Source of the DNA: DATJBF01 sp035516795
Lineage (GTDB): Bacteria > Verrucomicrobiota > Verrucomicrobiia > Palsa-1439
Assembly: GCA_035516795.1 (NCBI GenBank)
Contig: DATIZX010000150.1
Coordinates: forward strand, 1 to 13,866
Length of the DNA: 13,866 bases
Direction of reading: 5' to 3'
Shown: positions 7,195-13,667 of the stretch, piece after piece
How positions within the stretch are numbered: position 1 is the stretch's first letter
Layout of the letters: every line of letters starts with the position of its first letter
Translations under genes and position numbers: made by a program
The notes under the pieces: model-generated
Databases searched by the model: none
What the model was told of the DNA's origin: nothing
What the model saw: the letters and a program-made list of their open reading frames with translations, nothing else

Positions 7195-7222
7195 ACTCTA
7201 TTAACTTGGTAGAGTAATGCAA
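7195..7222 (-). promoter_or_regulatory. candidate porin promoter core
   Basis: Minus-strand TTGCAT (7217-7222) and TAGAGT (7195-7200) are 16 bp apart. Other -10-like boxes, TATATT (7189-7194) and TATAAC (7178-7183), are also present but lack a matching -35. Whichever is used, the start site lies within or beside the palindromes, so a protein bound there would affect transcription. The exact core is uncertain. Confidence 0.35.
7196..7214. promoter_or_regulatory. operator-like palindrome A before the porin
   Basis: CTCTATTAACTTGGTAGAG is a 19-bp imperfect inverted repeat sharing CTA at positions 3-5 and GTAGA at positions 14-18 with copy B at 7170-7188. It overlaps the candidate porin promoter. 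The size and spacing fit a dimeric winged-helix or Rrf2-type regulator, but I cannot name it. Confidence 0.6.
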
Positions 7223-7251
7223 GTCTTTTCTTTAGTACGTCTTTGCGGGGG

Positions 7252-7274
7252 ATCAACCGGCTCCCGTGGTTGAT
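7252..7274. promoter_or_regulatory. inverted repeat between the porin and the plus-strand ORF
   Basis: ATCAACC (7252-7258) and GGTTGAT (7268-7274) are a perfect 7-bp inverted repeat with a 9-bp spacer. It lies in the divergent intergenic region, 30 bp upstream of the porin -35 candidate and 54 bp before the ATG at 7329. It could be a second operator or a hairpin. Confidence 0.35.
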
Positions 7275-7328
7275 TCTGATTGATCGCTCGGCTAATGTGC
7301 CGACGGTTGCTGACAACGGAAAACCACA

Positions 7329-7730
7329 ATGCAGACAGTTATCGTTCGTTTCGGCGTCATGATCGCCCCGTCGATGCTTGTTTTTTGCCCCGGCGCCCGT
7401 GCCCAAGGGCTCACCACAGGCATCCGTCGGGTTGCCGATAAACAAGCGGCTGTAATTTTCACGGAACTGGCTCAACAGCCGGCGCTGGCGGCAACGGTTC
7501 CCCCGGTTGGCGTCCGTGAAGAGAAGCCGCAGCCAATCCCCCGGTCTACCAGCCAGTTCCCGCAGGAAACCCCGGCGGCAGCCCTGCCGTTTTCCGGTTT
7601 GCTGCCTGAAGTTCTTTCGACCGCAGATTCGCCCCCGCCCGTGCAAAGCCTTCTACCACTCTTCGCAACGGCACGGTCATCTCTCCCGAACGGGAAACTG
7701 AATATCCGCAAAGGCGCCATGACCCCGTGA
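7329..7730 (+). CDS. hypothetical, possibly exported protein
   Basis: A 133-codon frame starting at ATG 7329, with a possible GGAAAA ribosome site 7 nt upstream. The first 26 residues resemble a signal peptide (MQTVIVRFGVMIAPSMLVFC, then small residues up to ARAQG). The rest is rich in Pro and Ala (PPVGVREEKPQPIPR; PFSGLLPEVLSTADSPPP) with no domain I recognise. Overlapping frames on the minus strand are of similar length, so coding potential is not decisive; the signal-like start and divergent position to the porin are the only support. It could be a small periplasmic protein or non-coding sequence. Confidence 0.35.
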   Translation: MQTVIVRFGVMIAPSMLVFCPGARAQGLTTGIRRVADKQAAVIFTELAQQPALAATVPPVGVREEKPQPIPRSTSQFPQETPAAALPFSGLLPEVLSTADSPPPVQSLLPLFATARSSLPNGKLNIRKGAMTP

Positions 7731-7766
7731 TTTCTTCTGCCGCGACCGAGCCCGGTGGCTTTCCTT

Positions 7767-7796
7767 TTGCGCACTTCGCATATTTGCCGGTAGAAT
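7767..7796 (+). promoter_or_regulatory. candidate promoter of the zinc-ribbon/dehydrogenase pair
   Basis: TTGCGC (7767-7772) and TAGAAT (7791-7796, five of six matches to the -10 consensus) are 18 bp apart. The ATG at 7811 follows 14 bp after the -10, implying a very short 5' leader. Confidence 0.45.
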
Positions 7797-7810
7797 AGAG
7801 TTGGCGTGAA

Positions 7811-8104
7811 ATGAAAAGAGAAGGCTTCATCTGTCCAGCATGCGGCGCCGAAGTGCCCGCGAACGCGAAGGCATGTCCGGAGTGTGGATCGGATGAGAAG
7901 ACCGGGTGGTCAGAGAACACCATCTACGACGGCACGGGAATCGAGGCGCCCGAGGATTTTGATTACGAGGACTGGAAGCGGCGTGAGTTTGGAGCCAGAA
8001 GACGGCGGAGCCGGCGAGATTGGATTTGGTGGGCGGTCGGCATCGTGATTCTCGCAGTGCTGGTCTGGTTGTTTGTAGTTTGGCAGTGGTGTGCGATTCC
8101 CTAG
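7811..8104 (+). CDS. zinc-ribbon protein with a single C-terminal membrane helix
   Basis: A 97-residue protein. Two CxxC pairs, Cys8/Cys11 (CPACG) and Cys22/Cys25 (CPECG), form a compact N-terminal zinc ribbon. A middle acidic linker (EAPEDFDYEDWKRREF) leads to a basic cluster, RRRRSRR, and a Trp-rich hydrophobic helix at about 70-94 (WIWWAVGIVILAVLVWLFVV). The basic cluster before the helix suggests the ribbon faces the cytoplasm. Proteins of this design are frequent and uncharacterised; a role in protein-protein contact at the membrane is plausible but unproven. There is no strong ribosome site before the ATG. The stop codon TAG overlaps the AGGAGG of the next gene, 9 nt from its ATG, so the two probably form one operon. 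Confidence 0.8.
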   Translation: MKREGFICPACGAEVPANAKACPECGSDEKTGWSENTIYDGTGIEAPEDFDYEDWKRREFGARRRRSRRDWIWWAVGIVILAVLVWLFVVWQWCAIP

Positions 8105-8108
8105 GAGG
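8103..8108 (+). promoter_or_regulatory. ribosome binding site of the MDR dehydrogenase, overlapping the preceding stop codon
   Basis: AGGAGG, an ideal Shine-Dalgarno sequence, starts at the second base of the TAG stop of the zinc-ribbon gene and lies 5 nt before the ATG at 8114. It fixes the start of the dehydrogenase and suggests translational coupling. Confidence 0.8.
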
Positions 8109-8113
8109 TTGTC

Positions 8114-9145
8114 ATGAAAGCAGTCATTTTTCGTGAACATGGCGGAATTGAAAAATTGGAATACACGGACGTTCCGGAACCGAAGATTTCAGCCGAAGAG
8201 GTCTTGGTGCGAGTCAAAGCGTGCGCGTTGAATCATCTCGACATCTGGGTTCGGCAGGGCCTGGGGATTCCAATCGAAATGCCGCACATCAGCGGCAACG
8301 ATATTGCCGGCGAGGTGGCGGCGGTTGGTGCGAACGTAAAGAATGTGGAGGTTGGCCAGCGTGTCATTATCTCGCCGGGTGTCACTGACGGCGTGATTGA
8401 CGAATACACGTCGAGCGGTTGGGATTCAGCCAGCCCGAGCTTCGATATCATGGGACGGAAGCGACAGGGCGGCTATGCCGAATTCGCCAAGGCCCATCAC
8501 ACCGACGTGATACCGGTCAGCGACAAACTCAGCTTCGAAGAATGGGCGGCAATCCCGCTGGTGACGTTGACCGCGTGGCACATGTTGGTAACGCGAGCGA
8601 AATTGAAGGTGGGCGAGACAGTGCTGGTCCATGCCGCTGGCTCCGGCATCGGCACGATGGCCATTCAACTCGCCAAGCTTTGCGGCGCCTCGCAGGTGTT
8701 TACGACGGTCGGCTCGGAGGAGAAAGCGGAGAAAGCCCGGAAATTGGGCGCAAACGCGGTGATCAATTACCGGAAACAAGATTTTGCGGAGGAAGCATTG
8801 AAGCTGACCGGCAAGCGCGGCGTAAACGTGATCTTCGAACACATCGGCCCGGACACATGGCCGAAGAACTTGCTCTGCCTGGCTCGTCTCGGTCGCATGG
8901 TCGCCTGTGGCGCGACGAGTGGCGCGCAGGCGACGGTGGACATTCGATATGTTTACTCACGCCAACTCTCGATCATCGGCTGTTTCATGGGTGGACGGAA
9001 GGAATTGCTCGAAGTCCTGCGGCTCGTCGAAGCCGGCAAGCTCCGCCCTATCGTTGACCGCGTCTTCCCGCTCAAAGACGCCTCTGCCGCCCAGCAATAC
9101 ATGCTCGATCGCAGAAATTTCGGCAAAATCGTGCTGAAGGTGTAG
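8114..9145 (+). CDS. medium-chain dehydrogenase/reductase (alcohol dehydrogenase/quinone oxidoreductase superfamily)
   Basis: A full-length 343-residue MDR enzyme. The N-terminal catalytic domain (GroES-like, about 1-150) opens MKAVIFREHGGIEKLEYTDV; the Rossmann domain holds the nucleotide-binding HAAGSGIGTMAIQLAK (173-188), and the C-terminus closes NFGKIVLKV. It should oxidise or reduce an alcohol, aldehyde or enone with NAD(P)(H). Two features are unusual. The catalytic-zinc GHE motif is SGNDIAGE (His to Asn62, Glu to Asp63). The structural-zinc lobe at about 88-117 (PGVTDGVIDEYTSSG...) is kept but has no cysteines. Cys37 remains in the first zinc position. It may therefore act without zinc, more like quinone oxidoreductases; substrate unknown. 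It is probably co-transcribed with the zinc-ribbon gene upstream. Confidence 0.93.
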   Translation: MKAVIFREHGGIEKLEYTDVPEPKISAEEVLVRVKACALNHLDIWVRQGLGIPIEMPHISGNDIAGEVAAVGANVKNVEVGQRVIISPGVTDGVIDEYTSSGWDSASPSFDIMGRKRQGGYAEFAKAHHTDVIPVSDKLSFEEWAAIPLVTLTAWHMLVTRAKLKVGETVLVHAAGSGIGTMAIQLAKLCGASQVFTTVGSEEKAEKARKLGANAVINYRKQDFAEEALKLTGKRGVNVIFEHIGPDTWPKNLLCLARLGRMVACGATSGAQATVDIRYVYSRQLSIIGCFMGGRKELLEVLRLVEAGKLRPIVDRVFPLKDASAAQQYMLDRRNFGKIVLKV

Positions 9146-9190
9146 CGTCGGAGCAGGGCGACTGGTAGCGGCTTCCTCCCATCATGAGGC

Positions 9191-9599
9191 TTGCTGATAT
9201 CGGCGTCCTTGGCAGATTACAGCTATGGGAAGAAACCGCCTTGGCTTACATTCATAACGTCGACACTCTCCGATGCTGACCAGGAAACAATCGAGCCGAA
9301 GACAAAGCACGATAACGAAGAGCTTATCATCGACGGCTTGAAAAACGAAATGGCTCGCGCCGAGGAACTCATCGACACTCTCAAAGCCGAATTCAATAGC
9401 GATGCCAACGGGCAAGTAGACGACCTTGAAGTTCAGAATAGTAATTTGCTGCGACTATGTAAGAGCGGGGGATCAGACCGGCGGTCAAATCAAGTCATCG
9501 GGCCCAATCGACAATGTAGCTATCAAGGAAGAAATCACAGCGGTGACCGAGGGTGGCAAAGAGGCATTCAAACTCAGGATGGAAAAGTATGGGTTCTGA
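9191..9599 (+). pseudogene. small coiled-coil hypothetical gene with apparent frameshift
   Basis: From about 9191 to the G run at 9467-9471 one frame reads as a charged, helical sequence (KHDNEELIIDGLKNEMARAE; DTLKAEFNSDANGQVDDLE). After the run that frame turns into Arg/Gln/Ser-rich nonsense, while the neighbouring frame continues as protein-like GDQTGGQIKSSGPIDNVAIK and later GKEAFKLRMEKYGF, ending at TGA 9597-9599. Removing one G joins the two parts. It is either a true frameshift or a homopolymer sequencing error. I see no good start codon; 9191 (TTG) is only the limit of the frame, and Met at 9347 is the first ATG in it. No family is recognised. Confidence 0.45.
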
Positions 9600-9647
9600 A
9601 GTAAAGAGCACCCGACGGACGATTGAGCAAACCGCATTCTGATCACG

Positions 9648-9668
9648 TATCGCTTAGCGATATATCAT
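9648..9668. repeat. 21-bp repeat, copy 1 (palindrome downstream of padR)
   Basis: These 21 bases are identical to 10073-10093 and in the same orientation. The first 15, TATCGCTTAGCGATA, form a perfect palindrome around a central T, followed by TATCAT. This copy lies 70 bp beyond the padR stop and has no matching -35 element on the minus strand. Confidence 0.85.
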
Positions 9669-9738
9669 CGCCTCTATATTGTGCCTGTGTCTCTGTGCTT
9701 TCTGCGCGCGAATCGTCCGTGTTTATCTGTCGCTTCGC

Positions 9739-10068
9739 TCATCCGCCGAGCACGCGATCCATGGCGGCGCGGAACTGGCGCCAACGGAGTTTCCGGTCGC
9801 GCAATTCGGCGAGACCTTTCGCGGTGATCTCGTAATGTTTTCGCTGGCGTAGCTTGCCGGGCTTTTCCCAATGCGCTCGAACCAAGCCGCGTTGCTCCAA
9901 CGCCGACAGCAGGGGATAAAGTCTGCCGAACGCAAACTGAAAATAGTGATTCGATCGCGTTGCTAACTCCTTGCGCAACCGGTAGCCGTACTGCTCATCC
10001 TCTGCCAGCAACGCCAGCACGAGCGTCTCCGCGTTTCCGTGCAACATTTTTCGTTCTAACATTCCCAT
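9739..10068 (-). CDS. PadR-family transcriptional regulator
   Basis: A 109-residue protein of the short PadR subfamily. The winged-helix domain (about 10-85) shows ETLVLALLAEDEQYGYRLRK, the recognition-helix region FGRLYPLLSALEQRGLVRAH and the wing RKHYEITAKGLAELRDR; a short C-terminal helix supplies dimerisation. PadR proteins are usually repressors that leave DNA upon binding small molecules. The ATG at 10068 is taken; ATGs at 10062 and 10047 are possible, and none has a clear Shine-Dalgarno sequence. A -35/-10 pair at 10084-10113 overlaps a perfect palindrome at 10073-10087 that ends 4 bp before the ATG, so self-repression is likely. The usual partner, an efflux or permease gene, is not next to it; the closest transporter is the RND operon at 10452, transcribed toward padR. 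Confidence 0.93.
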   Translation of the reverse strand: MGMLERKMLHGNAETLVLALLAEDEQYGYRLRKELATRSNHYFQFAFGRLYPLLSALEQRGLVRAHWEKPGKLRQRKHYEITAKGLAELRDRKLRWRQFRAAMDRVLGG

Positions 10069-10072
10069 GAGC

Positions 10073-10093
10073 TATCGCTTAGCGATATATCAT
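10073..10093. repeat. 21-bp repeat, copy 2 (probable padR operator)
   Basis: Identical in sequence and orientation to 9648-9668. The 15-bp palindrome TATCGCTTAGCGATA (10073-10087) overlaps the padR -10 and ends just before its start codon. Its size and place fit a dimeric PadR binding site. Confidence 0.85.
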
Positions 10094-10113
10094 GTTCCGC
10101 CCTGATGGTGCAA
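10084..10113 (-). promoter_or_regulatory. padR promoter
   Basis: Minus-strand -35 TTGCAC (10108-10113) and -10 TATATC (10084-10089) are 18 bp apart. The start site would fall about 8-10 nt before the ATG, giving a nearly leaderless message, in line with the lack of a ribosome site. The -10 is inside copy 2 of the 21-bp repeat. Confidence 0.5.
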
Positions 10114-10451
10114 GGTTGCAGAAGAAATAGACCTAAACCTAAAGATCGGCGTGCAGTTTTTCCCCAAATCCAGGCATGAGAACTCGTTTTTCCCATACGC
10201 GCTCGGGCGCATCCGAATACCGCCACCGAGAAGGCGGCGCGTTACTGCAGACCGTCTCTGTGAGAAGGCGCTCCAGTCGGGTGCCCACACCACGCCGACT
10301 CGCAGAGTCGGCCTACAATGGGGTCGTGATGCCCCACGCGCGCGCAGTCGTGGAAAATTTCAGCTTTGCGGAGCGCGCTTCCAAAGTCCTCGATGAATGG
10401 CACCCGCCTCCGCGGCTGCGGATTTGAGCCAGGCAACAGCGCGGCGTTCTT
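10094..10451. other. intergenic stretch without a convincing gene
   Basis: About 360 bp lie between the padR promoter and the RND stop codon. Short frames exist on both strands but show no family features, no good ribosome site and Arg/Ser-rich composition typical of non-coding GC-rich DNA. It contains an 8-bp hairpin at 10294-10312. No clear intrinsic terminator with a T-tract is seen after the RND gene. Confidence 0.6.
10294..10312. repeat. perfect 8-bp hairpin in the gap before the RND operon
   Basis: GCCGACTC-GCA-GAGTCGGC is a perfect 8-bp stem with a 3-nt loop. It has no T-tract on either side. It resembles a dispersed REP-like element more than a terminator, but only one copy is in the window. 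Confidence 0.45.
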
Positions 10452-13400
10452 TTATGAACTTGCTGTCGTTTGCTTTCGGCGGTAGGCCATGAAATAGAGA
10501 ACCGGCACAGCCATGCGACTGATCAAAAGCGAGGCGACTTCGCCCGCCATCAACGAGATCGCCAGCCCTTGGAAAATCGGGTCGAACAAGATGACGCTCG
10601 CTCCGACGATTACCGCTGCCGCTGTCAACATCATCGGACGGAACCGCACCGCCCCGGCATCCACTACCGCTTCGGCCAGTGGCATGCCCTGCGCCATGCG
10701 CAATTCAATGAAATCCACGAGAATGATCGAGTTGCGCACCACAATACCGGCGCCCGCAATGAATCCGATCATGGACGTGGCTGTGAAGAACGCACCTAGC
10801 GCCCAATGGCCCGGCAGGATGCCTACCAGGGAGAACGGAATCGCCGCCATGATGATGAACGGCGTCTTGAATGAGCGGAACCAGCCGACCACCAACACGT
10901 AGATCAACACGAGCACCACCGCGAATGCTACGCCAAGATCGCGGAACACTTCGAGCGTGATGTGCCATTCGCCATCCCATTTCAGGGCGAACTTCTCGGT
11001 CGAGAACGGCTGGTGCATGTTGTAGATTTTCAGACCGAGTTTTTCGACCGGCTTGTCCATGGCGAAAATGGCATAGACCGGGCTTTCCTCTGCACCGGCA
11101 ACGTCGCCCAAGACGTATACGACCCGCTTCATATTCTTCTCGTAGATGCTGGTGTCTTCAGTGCCTGGCTTCGCTTTGATGAGTTCACCCAACGGCACCA
11201 GAGTCCCGTTCGGTGAGGCGACGCGTACTGCCAACAGATCGCGAACGCTGGAGCGCTGGTTGAGCGGCAACCTCACAAAAATCGCCACGTCCTCCTTTTC
11301 TTGTGCCACGTGCAGTAGGCCGACCTCAGAACCTTCGAGAGCGACCTTGAGGGCTTGGACAGCATGCTCGGCGCTGATGCCGTTGAGCGCCGCCTTTTCG
11401 TGGTCGAATTGGAACACGTATTTCGGTCCGCCACCTTCCATGTACCAGTCCACGTCCACCACGCCGGCGGTGTGCTGGAAAGTCTCCTTCACCTTGCGGG
11501 CGATTTCCGTCTGCTTCTTGTAATCAGGCCCGTAGATTTCCGCGACCAAGGTTTCCAACACCGGCGGACCTGGCGGCACCTCGACCACTTTCATCCGCGC
11601 GCCGAACTTGGCGGCAATTGGCTCCAGCTTCGTACGAACACGCTTGGCGATCTCATGGCTCTGGGCGTGGCGCTTGCCTTTGCCAACCAGATTGACTTGG
11701 ATTTCCGCTACGGTAGGGCCTTGACGCAGGAAATAGTGGCGGACCAAGCCGTTGAACGTGTAGGGAGCGGCTGTGCCAACATAGATCTGATAGTTGGTGA
11801 CCTCTGGTTCCTGCCGCACGACTCCGGCGAGTTCTTGGGCGACACGAGCCGTCTGTTCGAGCGTGGTCCCCTGGTCCATGTCGATGACCACCTCGAATTC
11901 GCTCTTGTTGTCGAACGGCAACATTTTCACGCGGACCAGTTTGAAATACACCATCGACATGGCCGCCAACAGCAGCAGGATGATCGTCACCAGAAAACCA
12001 GCCTGCCACACTGGATGATGAATCAACGGCCCCATCACATGCCGATACAACCGCGTCGTCCAATCCTCTTTTTCACCGGCGTGATGGCCGCCTTTGGCCG
12101 CGACTCCCTTGAGGATTCGGTACGCGGCCCACGGCGTCACTGCGAATGCCGTAATCATCGAGAACACCATCGCCGCGCTCGAGCCAATCGGGATCGGTCG
12201 CATATATGGTCCCATCAACCCGCTGACAAACGCCATTGGCAGAATTGCGGCGATAACCGTAAAGGTCGCCAGAATCAAAGGACTACGCACTTCATTGACC
12301 GCTTCGATGGTCACTTCCAACAGCGGACGCCCTTTATTCTCTGGCAAACGGAAATGACGCACGATGTTCTCGACATCGACAATCGGGTCGTCCACCAGGA
12401 TGCCGATGGAAAAAATGAGCGCGAAAAGAGTGATGCGATTCAGCGTGAAACCCAGGAAATAAAACGTCGCCAACGTCAACGCCAGTGTCACCGGAATCGC
12501 GACGGCGACCACGCCCGACTCGCGCCAGCCCAGCACGAATCCGATCAAGATCGTCACGCCGAGGACGGCGATGGCCATGTGAAACAACAACTCATTGGAT
12601 TTTCCCTCAGCGGTCTGGCCGTAGTTGCGGGTGATCGCAATCTCGACATCGCTTGGGATGATGCGTCCCTTGAGTGATTCGACCTTCCGCAGCACGTCAT
12701 CGACCACCCAGATTGCGTTGGCGCCTTTGCGCTTGGCAACCGAGATCGTCACCGCCGGGTAAACTCCGCCCGCGTTCGTCGTGGCGGCGCCCTGGCCAAA
12801 CAGGACGTACTGACTCGGTTCCTCCGGACCGTCCACGATCTTGGCAATGTCGCGGACGTACACCGGCTTATTGTCGTATACGCCGACGACCACCGATGCC
12901 ACGTCGGCAGCGTCTTTGAGGAATCCGCCGGTGTCCACCTGCACTTCGCGGTTGTCGGCGGCGAAACTGCCTTGTTTGAGTTGCTGGTTGGCGCCGCGCA
13001 ACATTTGCGTCACGCGGATCGGATCGAGATGGTAGGCGCCCAATTTGGCCGAATCCAGCAGCACCCGCACTTGGCGGCGGGCGCCACCGATCAAGGTGGT
13101 GACCGAAACGTTCTTGACCTCGGCGATTTGATCGTCGAGTTGGGCGGCGACCCGCCGCAGTTCATAATGATCGTACCGTTTGCTCCACAGCGTCAGCGCG
13201 AGTACCGGCACGTCGTCAATCCGGCGCGGTTTGATCAGCGGCTGCGAGACGCCGGGCGGAATGCGGTCGAAATTGGCGAACATCTTTTGGTTCAGCCGCA
13301 CGATGGCGGCTTCTTCGTTTTCGCCGACGAAGAACCGCACGATCACCATCGACATGCCGGGACTAGAAGTGGAGTAGAGGTACTCGACGCCGGGAATCTC

Positions 13401-13667
13401 CCAGAGCAGTTTCTCCATCGGTTTGGTAACGCGTTCTTCGACTTCCTTCGCGGACATTCCCGGTGCCTGCACGAAAATGTCGATCATCGGCACGATGATC
13501 TGCGGTTCTTCTTCGCGTGGCAGCAACGCCACGGCTCCCACACCGAGCAGAATCGCGGCAATGACGATCAACGGCGTCAGCTTGGAATCGATGAAGAACC
13601 GGACAATGCGGCCGGCAAAGCCGAATTGGTGGGAGTGATGTTCTGGCTTGGCGGCTGGCTCGCTCAT
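10452..13667 (-). CDS. RND-family efflux transporter, inner-membrane permease subunit
   Basis: A 1071-residue proton-driven RND pump, normal length for the AcrB/CusA superfamily. After a His-containing cytoplasmic start (PEHHSHQ), the first helix is at about 30-50, a large periplasmic porter domain at 51-360, helices 2-6 at about 362-520, then a cytoplasmic loop, helix 7 (about 553-575), a second porter domain and five final helices. The helix-4 proton-relay motif is GILVDDPIVDVENIVRHF with Asp426/Asp427; the second half has GIVVRNSIILVDF. The sequence belongs to the group with PREEEPQIIVPM after helix 1. Substrate (drug, metal or organic) cannot be read from it; CzcA-type metal features were not evident. 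Its ATG overlaps the adaptor stop codon (ATGA), so both are made together. An outer-membrane channel gene may lie beyond the window. Confidence 0.97.
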   Translation of the reverse strand: MSEPAAKPEHHSHQFGFAGRIVRFFIDSKLTPLIVIAAILLGVGAVALLPREEEPQIIVPMIDIFVQAPGMSAKEVEERVTKPMEKLLWEIPGVEYLYSTSSPGMSMVIVRFFVGENEEAAIVRLNQKMFANFDRIPPGVSQPLIKPRRIDDVPVLALTLWSKRYDHYELRRVAAQLDDQIAEVKNVSVTTLIGGARRQVRVLLDSAKLGAYHLDPIRVTQMLRGANQQLKQGSFAADNREVQVDTGGFLKDAADVASVVVGVYDNKPVYVRDIAKIVDGPEEPSQYVLFGQGAATTNAGGVYPAVTISVAKRKGANAIWVVDDVLRKVESLKGRIIPSDVEIAITRNYGQTAEGKSNELLFHMAIAVLGVTILIGFVLGWRESGVVAVAIPVTLALTLATFYFLGFTLNRITLFALIFSIGILVDDPIVDVENIVRHFRLPENKGRPLLEVTIEAVNEVRSPLILATFTVIAAILPMAFVSGLMGPYMRPIPIGSSAAMVFSMITAFAVTPWAAYRILKGVAAKGGHHAGEKEDWTTRLYRHVMGPLIHHPVWQAGFLVTIILLLLAAMSMVYFKLVRVKMLPFDNKSEFEVVIDMDQGTTLEQTARVAQELAGVVRQEPEVTNYQIYVGTAAPYTFNGLVRHYFLRQGPTVAEIQVNLVGKGKRHAQSHEIAKRVRTKLEPIAAKFGARMKVVEVPPGPPVLETLVAEIYGPDYKKQTEIARKVKETFQHTAGVVDVDWYMEGGGPKYVFQFDHEKAALNGISAEHAVQALKVALEGSEVGLLHVAQEKEDVAIFVRLPLNQRSSVRDLLAVRVASPNGTLVPLGELIKAKPGTEDTSIYEKNMKRVVYVLGDVAGAEESPVYAIFAMDKPVEKLGLKIYNMHQPFSTEKFALKWDGEWHITLEVFRDLGVAFAVVLVLIYVLVVGWFRSFKTPFIIMAAIPFSLVGILPGHWALGAFFTATSMIGFIAGAGIVVRNSIILVDFIELRMAQGMPLAEAVVDAGAVRFRPMMLTAAAVIVGASVILFDPIFQGLAISLMAGEVASLLISRMAVPVLYFMAYRRKQTTASS

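Noticed and set aside
7246..7256. An 11-bp match GCGGGGGATCA, also at 9466-9476
   Set aside because: Short, G-rich, in unrelated contexts (intergenic and coding); expected by chance in DNA of this composition.
7038..7646. A 202-codon minus-strand frame extending upstream of the porin
   Set aside because: It overlaps the porin start in another frame and runs through the promoter palindromes; no domain or ribosome site.
9669..9738. A mobile-element edge or tandem repeat next to padR (CACAGAGACACAGG-like sequence)
   Set aside because: Similar simple sequence is common in intergenic DNA of many environmental bacteria; there is no transposase, terminal repeat or second copy.
10176..10427. An 83-codon plus-strand frame between padR and the RND operon, including a protein-like ending from 10330
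   Set aside because: Arg/Ser-rich composition, no ribosome site and no recognised domain; the last 32 residues alone are too short to call a gene remnant.
11355..12677. A 440-codon plus-strand frame opposite the RND permease
   Set aside because: It lies wholly inside a clear RND gene, is His/Arg/Gln-rich with no domain, and mirrors the codon pattern of the minus-strand gene.
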